Part shown: positions 1 to 8,713 of the stretch, piece after piece | Layout: each line of letters starts with the position of its first letter | Position numbering within the stretch: position 1 is the first letter of the stretch | Assembly (NCBI GenBank): GCA_022842785.1 | Contig: JALHOW010000005.1 | Location: 186,001 to 250,000, forward strand | DNA from: Hyphomicrobiaceae bacterium | GTDB taxonomy: Bacteria; Pseudomonadota; Alphaproteobacteria; Rhizobiales; Hyphomicrobiaceae | Direction: 5' to 3' | DNA: 64,000 nucleotides | Notes under the pieces: generated by a model | Told to the model about the DNA's origin: nothing | The model's database searches: none | What the model saw: only the letters and a program-made list of their open reading frames with translations | Made by a program: the position numbers and the translations under genes

Positions 1-2
1 CG

Positions 3-1316
3 TGGGAAGCGCTCAAGCGCACGATCAAGTCGCGCGAAATCCGCATCGAGCAGCCCTCCGAGATGTCGGGCATGATGTCGACGCAGTCGCTCGATCCCGA
101 GCCCATTCCCTTCGAGTCCAAGGTTTTTCTGCTTGGCGACCGCGAGCTCTACTACATGCTCGCTCAAGCCGATCCGGACTTCTCGCGCTTCTTCAAGGTA
201 CAGGCGGATTTCGACGACTCGATCGCCCGCTCCACCGAGAACGATCAGGCTTATGCTCGCCTGATCGCATCCATCGTCATGGAGCACAAGCTCAAGCCGC
301 TCGACGCAGCGGCCGTCTCCCGCATCATCGAGGAGGGCGCGCGCCTTGCCTCCGACCGCGAGAAGCTCTCGATCGAGATCGGCCGCATTGCGGACCTCGT
401 GCGCGAGGCCGACTACTGGGCGGCGCAGGCAGGTCGCGACGTAACCACCCGCGCCGATGTCGCGCAGGCCATCGATGAGAGCATTCAGCGCTCGGACCGC
501 TTGCGCGATCGCGCGCAGGAAACCATCGAGCGCCAGATCGTGCTCGTCGACACGACGGGCGCCAAGGTCGGGCAGATCAACGGCCTCGCTGTCCTCCAGC
601 TCGGCGACTTCGCCTTCGGGCGCCCGAGCCGCATCACGGCGCGCGTACGCATGGGCTCCGGTCGCGTGACCGACATCGAGCGTGAGGCCAAACTCGGCGG
701 CGCGCTTCACACCAAGGGCGTGATGATCCTCTGGGGCTATCTCGCAGGCCGCTATGCCCTCGATGTTCCGCTCGCGCTCGCGGCAACGCTGGTCTTCGAA
801 CAGTCCTATGGCGGCGTCGATGGCGACAGCGCGTCCTCGACCGAACTCTACGCGCTTCTGTCCGCCCTTTCGAATGTGCCGATCAAGCAGTCCTATGCCG
901 TGACTGGTTCGGTCAATCAGTGGGGTGAGGTGCAGGCCATCGGCGGTGTGAACGAGAAGATCGAGGGCTTCTTCGATGTCTGCAAGGCACGCGGCCTCAC
1001 CGGCGATCAGGGGGTGCTCGTTCCGCGCGCGAATGTTCAGCATCTCATGCTGCGCGAGGACGTTGTCGAAGCCGTGAAGTCCGGTAAATTCGCGGTCCAC
1101 GCCGTCGACACGATCGATCAGGGCATCGAGATTTTGACCGGGATCAAGGCCGGCACGCGTGGCGATGATGGAGAATTCGAAGCTGGCAGCATAAATCGCA
1201 AAGTCGAGGAGAAGCTGCGCGCATTCGCCGAGCGGGGTCGTGCCTTCTCCCGCCGCTCCGAAGCCGGCGGCAACGACAGCGCGCCAGCCAGCGACAACGG
1301 GAAGCCGTTCACATGA
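3..1316 (+). CDS. Lon-like ATP-dependent protease, C-terminal part (5' truncated by window edge)
   Basis: The reading frame is open from the first bases of the window, so the gene begins upstream; 437 residues are visible. They hold the end of the AAA+ part and a complete Lon-type Ser-Lys protease domain. Counting from the first in-frame Met (position 63), the catalytic Ser lies in DGDSAS at about residue 256 and the Lys in NEKIEG at about residue 299. The family (AAA_32 plus Lon_C, LonB-like proteins of Proteobacteria) degrades proteins in the cytoplasm using ATP. The substrate is unknown. The stop overlaps the next start by 4 bases (ATGA at 1313), so the two genes are translationally coupled. 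Confident as Lon-like; this is not the canonical LonA. Confidence 0.9.
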   Translation, partial: WEALKRTIKSREIRIEQPSEMSGMMSTQSLDPEPIPFESKVFLLGDRELYYMLAQADPDFSRFFKVQADFDDSIARSTENDQAYARLIASIVMEHKLKPLDAAAVSRIIEEGARLASDREKLSIEIGRIADLVREADYWAAQAGRDVTTRADVAQAIDESIQRSDRLRDRAQETIERQIVLVDTTGAKVGQINGLAVLQLGDFAFGRPSRITARVRMGSGRVTDIEREAKLGGALHTKGVMILWGYLAGRYALDVPLALAATLVFEQSYGGVDGDSASSTELYALLSALSNVPIKQSYAVTGSVNQWGEVQAIGGVNEKIEGFFDVCKARGLTGDQGVLVPRANVQHLMLREDVVEAVKSGKFAVHAVDTIDQGIEILTGIKAGTRGDDGEFEAGSINRKVEEKLRAFAERGRAFSRRSEAGGNDSAPASDNGKPFT

Positions 1317-2176
1317 TCATGCACGTCGCCGAGGCAGGCGAGCAGCGCGGGCGTGTCGTGCTGCACATCACATCGGGACATCCGAATCCGGTTGCGCTCG
1401 AGGCCGCCGTCCGCATTGCGCAGGCCTTCCACTCCGAGATCGAGAGTCTCTTCGTGGAAGACCTCCAACTCTACGACATGGCGAGCTATCCCTTTGCGCG
1501 CGAGATCTCGCTCACGGGCTCGAGGAGCCGCGCCCTTTCGCGCGATGCCATCGAGCGCGACCTGCGGCTCGCCGGCCGCGCGCTGTGCCGCCGCGTCGAG
1601 GCACTGGCGCACGAAGCCAAGGTTCCACTCAGGACGCGTGTCGTGCGCGACGATCCTGTGCAGGCTCTCGCCAAGGCTTGCGCCGAGGATGGTCCATGGA
1701 ACGTCGTCGCGCTCGCAGATGTGCTCGCACCCGGACAAGGCACGCGGCTCTCAGAGCTGTTCGCCAATGTCGCCGGCTATACCGGACTGATGCTGGTCGG
1801 CCCAAAGGCACGCCGCACCCGAGGCCCTGTCGTCGCAGTCATCGAGAGCCTGGATCATCTTCCGCCGATGTTGCGCGCCGCCGAGCGCATGGCGAGCGTG
1901 ACGGGCGGCGTCGTCATGGCCATGCTGCTGTCGGACAATGCGCACGACGCGCAGCATCTCGAGGAGCAGACACGCCTCGCACTCGGTGATCAGGCGAAAG
2001 TGCTGCTACTGCGTTGCCAGATTGATCAGGGCGCGCCGGCCGCACTCGCAGAGGCAATTCGGCGACTGCACGGCGGTTTCCTGATCGCGCACTTCGGCGG
2101 CATTCTCGTCCCGGCGCACGGCGACCTCCGCGATCTGGTCGCCGCGCTCGAATGTCCGCTGTTTTTGATGCGGTGA
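1313..2176 (+). CDS. Universal-stress-protein-like protein, two tandem domains
   Basis: This 287-residue protein appears to hold two alpha/beta repeats. One begins near residue 13 (GRVVLHITSG, then a helix and a strand ending SLFVED). The second begins near residue 164 (GPVVAVIESLDH). The pattern resembles tandem UspA domains, but I do not see a clear ATP-binding G-2x-G-9x-G-S/T motif, so nucleotide binding is doubtful. No signal peptide or membrane segment is apparent, so it is probably cytoplasmic. Its start codon lies inside the end of the Lon-like gene (4-base overlap), which implies co-expression and perhaps a shared stress role. The fold assignment is an inference from sequence pattern and is moderate in strength. 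Confidence 0.65.
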   Translation: MIMHVAEAGEQRGRVVLHITSGHPNPVALEAAVRIAQAFHSEIESLFVEDLQLYDMASYPFAREISLTGSRSRALSRDAIERDLRLAGRALCRRVEALAHEAKVPLRTRVVRDDPVQALAKACAEDGPWNVVALADVLAPGQGTRLSELFANVAGYTGLMLVGPKARRTRGPVVAVIESLDHLPPMLRAAERMASVTGGVVMAMLLSDNAHDAQHLEEQTRLALGDQAKVLLLRCQIDQGAPAALAEAIRRLHGGFLIAHFGGILVPAHGDLRDLVAALECPLFLMR

Positions 2177-2200
2177 GCGGAAATTCCACCAGTGCAATGT

Positions 2201-2316
2201 CCCCTCTCCCCGCGCGCGGGGAGAGGGTTAGGGTGAGGGGCGACGGCATACTCAAACGTTTGCGTTTGTCGCCGCCCCTCATCCCGACCTTCTCCCCGTA
2301 AAGAACGGGGAGAAGG
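2201..2316. repeat. Compound palindromic repeat between convergent genes
   Basis: Two strong hairpins flank a third, wider inverted pair. The first has a 10-base stem (2202-2211 with 2218-2227, loop GCGCGC). The second has an 11-base stem (2288-2298 with 2306-2316, loop of 7). Between them TGAGGGGCGAC near 2235 pairs imperfectly with GTCGCCGCCCCTCA near 2269. The CTCTCCCC...GGGGAGAG type with GGGTTAGGGTGAGGGG is a dispersed repeat style that I recognise from many GC-rich proteobacterial genomes. It sits between two converging genes and could terminate both. Confidence 0.75.
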
Positions 2317-2321
2317 GGAAG

Positions 2322-4373
2322 TTACGCCGCCGCTTCCTTCTGCGCCGCCAGTACCTGATCAGCCAGTCGCCCCGTAAGTTCGGCGAGGTGATCGAACTTC
2401 GCCGCAAAGGAACCGACACCCGCGGTCGCCGAACGCAGCTCCACGATCAGATCCTGGATCTCTGTCTCCGGCACCCGCGCCTGCACCACGTCCCAGCCCG
2501 GCCAATCGGGGCGCGCATCGAAGCCGAGAATCTGGCCGCGTCGCTGCGAGATCATCGCATTGACGCGCGACGTCGCTTCCGAAGGCACCACGATGTCGAC
2601 GGACATTACCGGCTCGAGCAACACCGGTCCGCACTTCGGCATACCCTCCGACATCGCAAGTCGGCCAGCCTGTCGGAAGGCCATGTCGGAGCTGTCGACG
2701 CTGTGATAGGAGCCGTCCGTCAGCGTCACGGCGACGTCCACCACCGGAAAGCCGAGCGGCCCGTGCAATAGATAGTCGCGGACGCCGATCTCCACCGAGG
2801 GAATGAACTGCTTCGGCACCACGCCGCCGCTGATCGTGTCGTCGAACTGGAAGCCTTCGCCGCGCCGAAGCGGCTTGATCTCGACGACGACGTCGCCGAA
2901 CTGGCCATGGCCGCCCGACTGCTTCTTGTGCCGCCCGCGGATCGAGACACTGGCCTTGATCGTCTCCTTGTAGGGGATGTTGCGCCGGCGCGTGCCGGCC
3001 TCGATGCCGTACTTGCGCTTGAGGCGCTCCATGGCCACGCGAAGGTGCATCTCGCCCTGTCCCCAGAGCACCATCTGGTGCGTCTCGGCCGAGTGATCGA
3101 GGCGCACCGAAGGATCTTCCTCCATGAGCTTGGCGAGGGCCGCGCTGAGCTTGACCTCGTCTTTGCGGTCCTTGAGCTCGATGGCAACGCCATACACGGG
3201 TGCGGCCTGCTCGGGACGTACGAGCTGCTCGATACCGTTCTTCTCCGCAGCGAGCGTATCGCCCGTCCGAGCGCTCTCGAGACGACCGAGCGCGACCGTA
3301 TCGCCGCGCTTGGCGCTGGAGAGCTTGCGCGCCTCCTGCCCCAGCATTGAAAACATGCCGGCAACGCGATCGTCACCCCGTGGACCATAGAGCGTCGCGC
3401 CATCGGGAAGATCGCCCGCAAGAACGCGCGCGATCGACAGCTTGCCGCCGTGCGCGGTGTAGACGGTCTTGAGGATCTGTACGGCCGATTTGGCATCACT
3501 GACGCCGAGGCGTTCCGCCGTATGCGATACGAACGGTGCCTCGTGGCGCAGCGCCTTCAGGAGACGCACGATGCCGTTGCCGTTCTCAGCCGAGCCCAAC
3601 AGAACCGGGCAGATCAGGCCCTCGCGCATCTCCTTGGCAAGATCCTCGAACACCCGGTCGCGGGGCGGCGGCAGGTCGCCCAGAAGCTGCTCCATGAGCT
3701 CGTCGTCGTAGTCGGCGAGCTGCTCGAGCATATGGAAGCGCGCCTCCTGCTTGCGCGGCTCCAGCGTCTCCGGCATCGGGATGACCTCGGAAGGCGCGTG
3801 CTCGCGGTAGAGGAAGGCACGCTCGAGCGCGAGATCGACGAACCCCGTCGCGATACCGTTCTCCCAGACAGGGATCTGTCGCAGCACGAGCGGTTTGGTG
3901 CTCGCGGGTTGCAACATCGGCAGGATCTCACGCACCGGAGTCTCGAAGCTGTCGATCTTGTTGAGGAAGAGGAAATGTGGAACGCCGCGATCTTCGAGCT
4001 GCTTGAGAATGAGCTGCAGCGCAGGCACGCGCTTGGGGTCGGGCTCACAGACGACCACGGCAGCATCACAACCGGCCAGTACTGCATTGGCCTCGGCCTG
4101 GAACTCGATGGAGCCCGGGCAGTCGATGAACGTGAAGCGATCTCCCAGGAAATCCACGTCGGCCACGTTGACCTCGACGCTCATGCCATGGTCGCGCGCT
4201 TCGGGCACGTTGTCGCCGATCGTGTTCTTGTCGGCGATCGCACCCTGGCGCGTTACTGCGCTGGTACGGGCGAGGATGGCTTCGAGGAGAGTAGTTTTGC
4301 CGGAGAGGTAGGGACCAAGGATCGCGATGGCGCGGGCGCTGCGCGTTGCACTGCCGTTGGGTTCAAGCCCCAT
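2322..4373 (-). CDS. Elongation factor G paralogue (EF-G-like GTPase)
   Basis: The predicted protein of 683 residues has EF-G architecture: a GTPase domain, domain II, and domains III-V. The P-loop is GPYLSGKT (residues 20-27) and G4 is NKID (138-141). Domain IV carries SGGHGQFGDVVVEI. Two things differ from canonical EF-G. The switch I RGIT is HGMS, and the G3 motif reads DCPGS (84-88), so the catalytic His of DTPGH is Ser. The start at 4373 has AAGGAGG just upstream. A longer open frame to 4532 would translate through a palindromic repeat and is rejected. Canonical fusA normally sits with rpsL/rpsG/tuf, which is not the case here. The role is probably specialised or regulatory in translation; this is unproven. 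Confidence 0.9.
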   Translation of the reverse strand: MGLEPNGSATRSARAIAILGPYLSGKTTLLEAILARTSAVTRQGAIADKNTIGDNVPEARDHGMSVEVNVADVDFLGDRFTFIDCPGSIEFQAEANAVLAGCDAAVVVCEPDPKRVPALQLILKQLEDRGVPHFLFLNKIDSFETPVREILPMLQPASTKPLVLRQIPVWENGIATGFVDLALERAFLYREHAPSEVIPMPETLEPRKQEARFHMLEQLADYDDELMEQLLGDLPPPRDRVFEDLAKEMREGLICPVLLGSAENGNGIVRLLKALRHEAPFVSHTAERLGVSDAKSAVQILKTVYTAHGGKLSIARVLAGDLPDGATLYGPRGDDRVAGMFSMLGQEARKLSSAKRGDTVALGRLESARTGDTLAAEKNGIEQLVRPEQAAPVYGVAIELKDRKDEVKLSAALAKLMEEDPSVRLDHSAETHQMVLWGQGEMHLRVAMERLKRKYGIEAGTRRRNIPYKETIKASVSIRGRHKKQSGGHGQFGDVVVEIKPLRRGEGFQFDDTISGGVVPKQFIPSVEIGVRDYLLHGPLGFPVVDVAVTLTDGSYHSVDSSDMAFRQAGRLAMSEGMPKCGPVLLEPVMSVDIVVPSEATSRVNAMISQRRGQILGFDARPDWPGWDVVQARVPETEIQDLIVELRSATAGVGSFAAKFDHLAELTGRLADQVLAAQKEAAA

Positions 4374-4444
4374 GGGTTCCTCCTTGTCGCTCAGGCGCAA
4401 GGACGTGTGCCGCACCCCGCGCCTGAGTTGAGGCTGCGCGGCCC

Positions 4445-4506
4445 GGAGCATGATCATTTCAAATGGGATTGCGCGGCAAAGCCACCTGAAACATGAATCA
4501 TGCTCC
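4445..4506. repeat. Palindromic element with GGAGCATGAT / ATCATGCTCC ends
   Basis: This 62-base element has perfect 10-base inverted termini at 4445-4454 and 4497-4506 and an imperfect interior. The AGCATGATC...GATCATGCT style matches a small palindromic dispersed repeat known in Bradyrhizobium-like and related genomes. It lies upstream of the EF-G-like gene, inside what would otherwise be an N-terminal extension, and supports the internal start at 4373. Confidence 0.6.
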
Positions 4507-4754
4507 AAACTTGAGTTCAGAGCGCGTTTCACGCTTCACATGAATGCTATCGCACCCACGTGAGGCGATCGCGCTCGGGCATGTTGGACCGGCATTTTGT
4601 CCAAGGCAAGAGCAGTTCGCACACTGTTTGCCAGCCTGCTTCCCAGTGCAATGCAGCACACTTCAACACGAGGCTTTAACCCGCGGACACCTCGCAGTAG
4701 AACGCTATCGAACACGCTGGCCACCTTGAGACCAGCCTACATCCGGGAGAAACC
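4507..4754. other. Intergenic region between divergent genes
   Basis: Together with the repeat at 4445-4506 this makes a 381-base gap between the EF-G-like gene (minus) and the dehydrogenase gene (plus). It must hold two divergent promoters, but I cannot assign -35/-10 elements with confidence. GGGAGAAACC immediately before 4755 is the ribosome binding site of the plus-strand gene. Confidence 0.4.
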
Positions 4755-5642
4755 ATGCCAGGAACCATCGCATTCGTCGGCCTCGGCGCCATGGGCGCGG
4801 AGATGGCAGACACCCTCGTTTCGAAGCAATGGCGCGTCGTCGGATACGACATCCGACGCGAGGCGATCGACCGGCTCGTGAAGAACGGCGGCCATGCTGC
4901 TGCAAGTGCGGCGGAAGCTGCGAAAGGCGCAGAAGCGCTCGTGCTGATGGTCGTCAATGCCGATCAGGCAGAGAACATCCTGTTCAAGGATGGTGCGCTC
5001 GACGCGCTGCCAGCGGGCGGCACGGTCGTTCTGATGGCCACATGCGCGCCCGGGCGTGTCGAGGACATTGCCAAACGTGTCGAAGCGAGTGGACGCAAAT
5101 TCGTGGATGCGCCGGTCTCGGGTGGCGTGACAGGTGCCAAGGGCGGCACGCTCACCATCATGGCCGCCGCGCCGCAGGCGACATTCGATGCCGCGCGTCC
5201 GATGCTCGAAGCCATGGGATCGAACCTCTTCCATATCGGCCAGAAGCCCGGACAAGGCTCGGCCATGAAGATCGTCAACCAGCTCATGGCCGGTGCCAAT
5301 CTGGCGGTGGCCGCGGAGGCCATGGCCTTCGCCGAGCGCGCGGGCGTCGATACGAAAGTTGCGCTGGAGCTGCTGTCCGGCTCAGCGGCCGGAAGCTGGA
5401 TGCTCAAGGCGCGCGGGCCGCGCATGGTCGAAAACGACAATGTCGTCACCAGCGCGATCGAGATTTTCGTGAAGGATCTCGGACTTGTGCTCGACTCCGG
5501 TCGCGCGCTACGCATGGGTCTGCCGATTGCCGCAGCCGCGCATCAGCAGTATCTCGCCGCAGCAGGCATGGGCCTCGGCAATCAGGATGACAGCCAGGTT
5601 GTCCAAGTCTACCGATCGCTCAGCGGCAAAGCTAAAAGCTAA
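4755..5642 (+). CDS. NAD(P)-dependent beta-hydroxyacid dehydrogenase (3-hydroxyisobutyrate dehydrogenase family)
   Basis: The 295-residue protein has an N-terminal Rossmann motif GLGAMGAEMA (residues 9-18). It also has the family substrate loop DAPVSGGVTGAKGG (about 118-131) and the catalytic Lys in GSAMKIVNQ (K172). Length and motifs fit the family of 3-hydroxyisobutyrate, tartronate-semialdehyde and L-threonate dehydrogenases, which oxidise a beta-hydroxyacid (or reduce the semialdehyde) with NAD(P) in the cytoplasm. The C-terminal half resembles the LtnD-like branch, but the substrate cannot be fixed by eye. It is followed 47 bases later by a fumarase/ASL-type gene on the same strand, so the two may act in one organic-acid pathway. 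Confidence 0.88.
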   Translation: MPGTIAFVGLGAMGAEMADTLVSKQWRVVGYDIRREAIDRLVKNGGHAAASAAEAAKGAEALVLMVVNADQAENILFKDGALDALPAGGTVVLMATCAPGRVEDIAKRVEASGRKFVDAPVSGGVTGAKGGTLTIMAAAPQATFDAARPMLEAMGSNLFHIGQKPGQGSAMKIVNQLMAGANLAVAAEAMAFAERAGVDTKVALELLSGSAAGSWMLKARGPRMVENDNVVTSAIEIFVKDLGLVLDSGRALRMGLPIAAAAHQQYLAAAGMGLGNQDDSQVVQVYRSLSGKAKS

Positions 5643-5689
5643 GTCTTCAACGCACCTCTTCAAGAGCCCGTAAAGGACACCATACACCC

Positions 5690-7027
5690 ATGCCCTCGAC
5701 AGTTTTCGATTCCGCCATCTATCGCGACTTCTTCGGCACGCCCGCCATGCGCGCCGTGTGGAGCGATGAAGCGCTGGTTGCCCGCTATGTCGAGGTCGAA
5801 GTGGCGCTCGCCAAGGCTGAGGCGCGCGTCGGGCTCATTCCGGCTGATGCTGCGAAGGAGATCGCGGAGAAATCCGATGCGAGCAAACTCGATCTCGCCA
5901 AGCTGAAGGCCGAAACGGACATCGTCGGCTATCCCATCATCGGCGTTGTCCATCAGATGGCGAAGCAGTGCGGCGAGGCCGGGCGCTACGTGCACTGGGG
6001 CGCGACCACCCAGGACATCATGGACAGTGCGACCGTGCTACAGCTCCGCGCTGCGCTCGACATCATCGACGATGAGCTCCATGCAGTGGCGCGTGCGCTC
6101 GAAGGCCTCGCCGCGAAGCATCGCGATACGGTGATGGCCGGCCGCACGCATATGCAGCACGCACTGCCGGTGACGTTCGGCTACAAGGCTGCCGTCTGGC
6201 TCTCCAGCGTGCGCCGTGACAAGCAGCGCCTAGCCGAGCTGCGCAAGCGTTTGCTCGTGGTGCAGTTCTCGGGCGCAGCCGGTACGCTCGCGTCCCTCGG
6301 AGGTGATGGGTTGAAGGTTCAGGCGGCGCTTGCGGAAGAGCTCGAGCTCGCCCAGCCCGATATCACATGGCACGCCGCGCGCGATGCCATCGCCGAAGTC
6401 GGCAGCGCGCTCGCAATCCTTGCCGGTGGACTCGCGAAGATCGCAACCGACGTCATGCTCATGATGCAGACGGAGGTGGCCGAGGCCTTCGAGCCGTTCG
6501 TCAAAGGGCGCGGCGGCTCATCGACCATGCCGCAGAAGCGCAATCCCATTTCCTGCGAGATGATCCTCGCCATTGCCAAATCCGTGCGCTCCGACGCGAG
6601 CCTGCTGCTCGACGCCATGGCCGCCGATCATGAGCGCGCGACAGGCCCGTGGCACCTGGAATGGATCGCGCTGCCCCGCGCGTTCATTTCGACGGCCGGC
6701 GCGCTGCATCAGGCACGCTTCATGCTCGAAGGCCTGATCGTCGATGGCGATCGCATGAGGCGCAATCTCGACATCACGGGCGGCCTCATCGTTGCCGAGG
6801 CAGCTATGATGGCACTGGCGCCGCATACGGGGCGAGGCGCCGCGCACGACATCGTCTACGATTGCTGCCGCGAGGCGCTAAGCGGCGGGACGACGCTGCT
6901 CGAAGCGCTGGAGAAGCGCGCGGACGTCACGAAGCACCTGAATGGGCCCGCGCTCGCCCGTGTCGTGGATCCGGCGCACTACCTCGGCACGGCGCGCGAA
7001 ATGGTCGACCGGATGCTGAAGGGGTAG
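5690..7027 (+). CDS. Fumarase/adenylosuccinate-lyase superfamily enzyme
   Basis: The 445-residue protein carries the superfamily signature GSSxMPQKRNP (SSTMPQKRNP at about 279-288). It also has WGATTQDIMD and GRTHMQHALP, which contribute active-site residues. The superfamily carries out beta-elimination or addition on succinyl-type substrates with release of fumarate, or cycloisomerisation as in 3-carboxy-muconate cycloisomerase. The PVTFG-YKAA context and length are like the adenylosuccinate lyase/PcaB-like branch. It does not look like purB in a purine operon. Its neighbour is a beta-hydroxyacid dehydrogenase, so a catabolic role for a hydroxy- or amino-dicarboxylate is more likely than purine synthesis. 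The specific substrate is unknown. Confidence 0.85.
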   Translation: MPSTVFDSAIYRDFFGTPAMRAVWSDEALVARYVEVEVALAKAEARVGLIPADAAKEIAEKSDASKLDLAKLKAETDIVGYPIIGVVHQMAKQCGEAGRYVHWGATTQDIMDSATVLQLRAALDIIDDELHAVARALEGLAAKHRDTVMAGRTHMQHALPVTFGYKAAVWLSSVRRDKQRLAELRKRLLVVQFSGAAGTLASLGGDGLKVQAALAEELELAQPDITWHAARDAIAEVGSALAILAGGLAKIATDVMLMMQTEVAEAFEPFVKGRGGSSTMPQKRNPISCEMILAIAKSVRSDASLLLDAMAADHERATGPWHLEWIALPRAFISTAGALHQARFMLEGLIVDGDRMRRNLDITGGLIVAEAAMMALAPHTGRGAAHDIVYDCCREALSGGTTLLEALEKRADVTKHLNGPALARVVDPAHYLGTAREMVDRMLKG

Positions 7028-7031
7028 TTGT

Positions 7032-7802
7032 TCAGCCCCGCTCGCGCGGCGGGAATGGCCCCGGCGGATAGTCGACGCGCACGAGATAGAGCCCGTCCGA
7101 CGGCGCCATTGCGCCACAACGGCTGCGGTCCTTCGCATCGAGGGCCGCGGCCATCTCGCTCACCGGCCACTTGCCTTCGCCGACATACTTGAGGCTGCCG
7201 ACGATCGAGCGCACTTGATGATGCAGGAACGACCGCGCAGAGGCCTCGATGCGGATTTCGTCACCGACAGCCGAGACATCCAGCCGGTCGAGCGTCTTGA
7301 TCGGTGAATTCGCCTGACAGCCCGCCGCACGGAAAGTCGTGAAGTCGTGCTTGCCGAGCAGGGCCGGCGCGGCAGCCGCCATGGCCGCGACATCAAGCGG
7401 TCGCGGCACCCACCAGACCCGGTTCTTATCGAGCGCGGGCGGCGCGCGGCGCGCGAGAATTCGGTAGAGATAGTGACGCCCAACGGCGCTGAAGCGGGCA
7501 TCGAAGCCGGAGCCAATCACCATACAATCGAGGATCGTGATCGGCGCAGGTTTCAGGTGGAAGTTCACCGCATCTCGCACCGTATCCGCCGGCCATTCCT
7601 TCATGAGATCGAAATGCGCGACCTGTCCGAGCGCGTGCACGCCGGCATCCGTCCGTCCAGCGCCGCGCACCTCGACGCGCTCGCCGCCGAGTTTATGGAC
7701 GGCATCCGCCAGACAGCCCTGCACGGACGCCCCATCCGCCTGGATCTGCCATCCGAGGAAGGGCGTGCCGTCGTATTCGATGGTGATGCGGTAGCGGGGC
7801 AT
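7032..7802 (-). CDS. truA: tRNA pseudouridine synthase A
   Basis: This protein isomerises uridines 38-40 in the anticodon arm of tRNAs to pseudouridine. The 256 residues match the family length. The catalytic Asp is in the motif [14 protein letters not shown] (D52), and [10 protein letters not shown] near residue 10 is the usual N-terminal signature. The C-terminal [17 protein letters not shown] is also typical. GAGGACGA lies just before the ATG. It converges with the lyase gene, leaving only a few bases between the stops. The next upstream gene on the same strand is an SDR 14 bases away, so the two may be co-transcribed without being functionally related. Confidence 0.96.
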   Translation of the reverse strand: MPRYRITIEYDGTPFLGWQIQADGASVQGCLADAVHKLGGERVEVRGAGRTDAGVHALGQVAHFDLMKEWPADTVRDAVNFHLKPAPITILDCMVIGSGFDARFSAVGRHYLYRILARRAPPALDKNRVWWVPRPLDVAAMAAAAPALLGKHDFTTFRAAGCQANSPIKTLDRLDVSAVGDEIRIEASARSFLHHQVRSIVGSLKYVGEGKWPVSEMAAALDAKDRSRCGAMAPSDGLYLVRVDYPPGPFPPRERG

Positions 7803-7815
7803 TCGTCCTCAGAAC

Positions 7816-8592
7816 TCAGGCCGGATCGACGATGATGCCGGCACCTCGGTAGCCACCATCGACCGCGACGATCTCGCCCGTCACGAAGCTCGACTGGCTC
7901 TCATCGAGGAGAAAATGTATGACGCTCGCGATCTCGCGCGGCTCGGCATAGCGCCGCATCGGGATATAGCGATTGTACAGATCGCGGTCAGCCGATGTGT
8001 GCAGAGCCTTGACCATCGGCGTCTCAACGGGGCCGGGTGCAACAGCATTCACGCGGATGCCATGCGGCGCGAGATCATTGGCCATGACCTGCGTGAGATT
8101 GATGACGGCGCCCTTCGACGCGCCGTAGGCCGAACGCCCCTTGGAGCCCCTGAGACCCGAGACCGAGGCGACATTGACGATGGCGCCGCGGCCCGCCTTT
8201 GCCATGTGGCGCCCCGCTTCGCGTCCGATCAGGAATGTGCCGATCACATTGACGTCGAGGATCTTCCGGAAGAGCTCGGCAGACGTATCGAACACATGCT
8301 TGTCGGCAGCCATGCCGGCCGAGTTGACGGCGCCGTCGAGGCGGCCGAACTTGGCTGCGGCCTCACCGACGACGGCTGCGACCTGTGCTTCATCCGTCAC
8401 GTCACATGCGCGCACGAGCAAGCGCTCGGCGGAATGACCGGCTTCCAGCTCCGCTAGTGCCCCCGCTTGAAGATCGACGGCCGCAACGTTCCATCCGCGC
8501 TCGAGCAGCAGCGCGGTCGTTGCCTGGCCGATGCCGGAGCCTGCACCTGTAACGATGGCGGCCGGCCTGCCGCTCTTATCCTGATTGGCCAT
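7816..8592 (-). CDS. Short-chain dehydrogenase/reductase (SDR)
   Basis: This is a classical SDR of 258 residues. It has the cofactor motif TGAGSGIG (residues 15-22), the NSAG motif (90-93), catalytic Ser143 and the YGASK pair (Y156, K160). The C-terminal SSFVTGEIVAVDGGY is the usual SDR substrate-lid and dimer region. It catalyses NAD(P)-dependent oxidation or reduction of an alcohol or ketone; the substrate cannot be told from the sequence. GAGGAACG precedes the ATG. It lies downstream of an MFS transporter gene on the same strand (121-base gap), so the transporter might bring in the substrate, but that is a guess. Confidence 0.9.
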   Translation of the reverse strand: MANQDKSGRPAAIVTGAGSGIGQATTALLLERGWNVAAVDLQAGALAELEAGHSAERLLVRACDVTDEAQVAAVVGEAAAKFGRLDGAVNSAGMAADKHVFDTSAELFRKILDVNVIGTFLIGREAGRHMAKAGRGAIVNVASVSGLRGSKGRSAYGASKGAVINLTQVMANDLAPHGIRVNAVAPGPVETPMVKALHTSADRDLYNRYIPMRRYAEPREIASVIHFLLDESQSSFVTGEIVAVDGGYRGAGIIVDPA

Positions 8593-8713
8593 GGACGTTC
8601 CTCGTCAGATCCGTGGAAGGCGAACGCCGTCATTGAGGCAATGGGTTGCAGCACAAATCAAGCGCCGTCGTTCGGCTTGCCTAAGGCGTCCGATCCGGCT
8701 GGTCCATGGCGAC

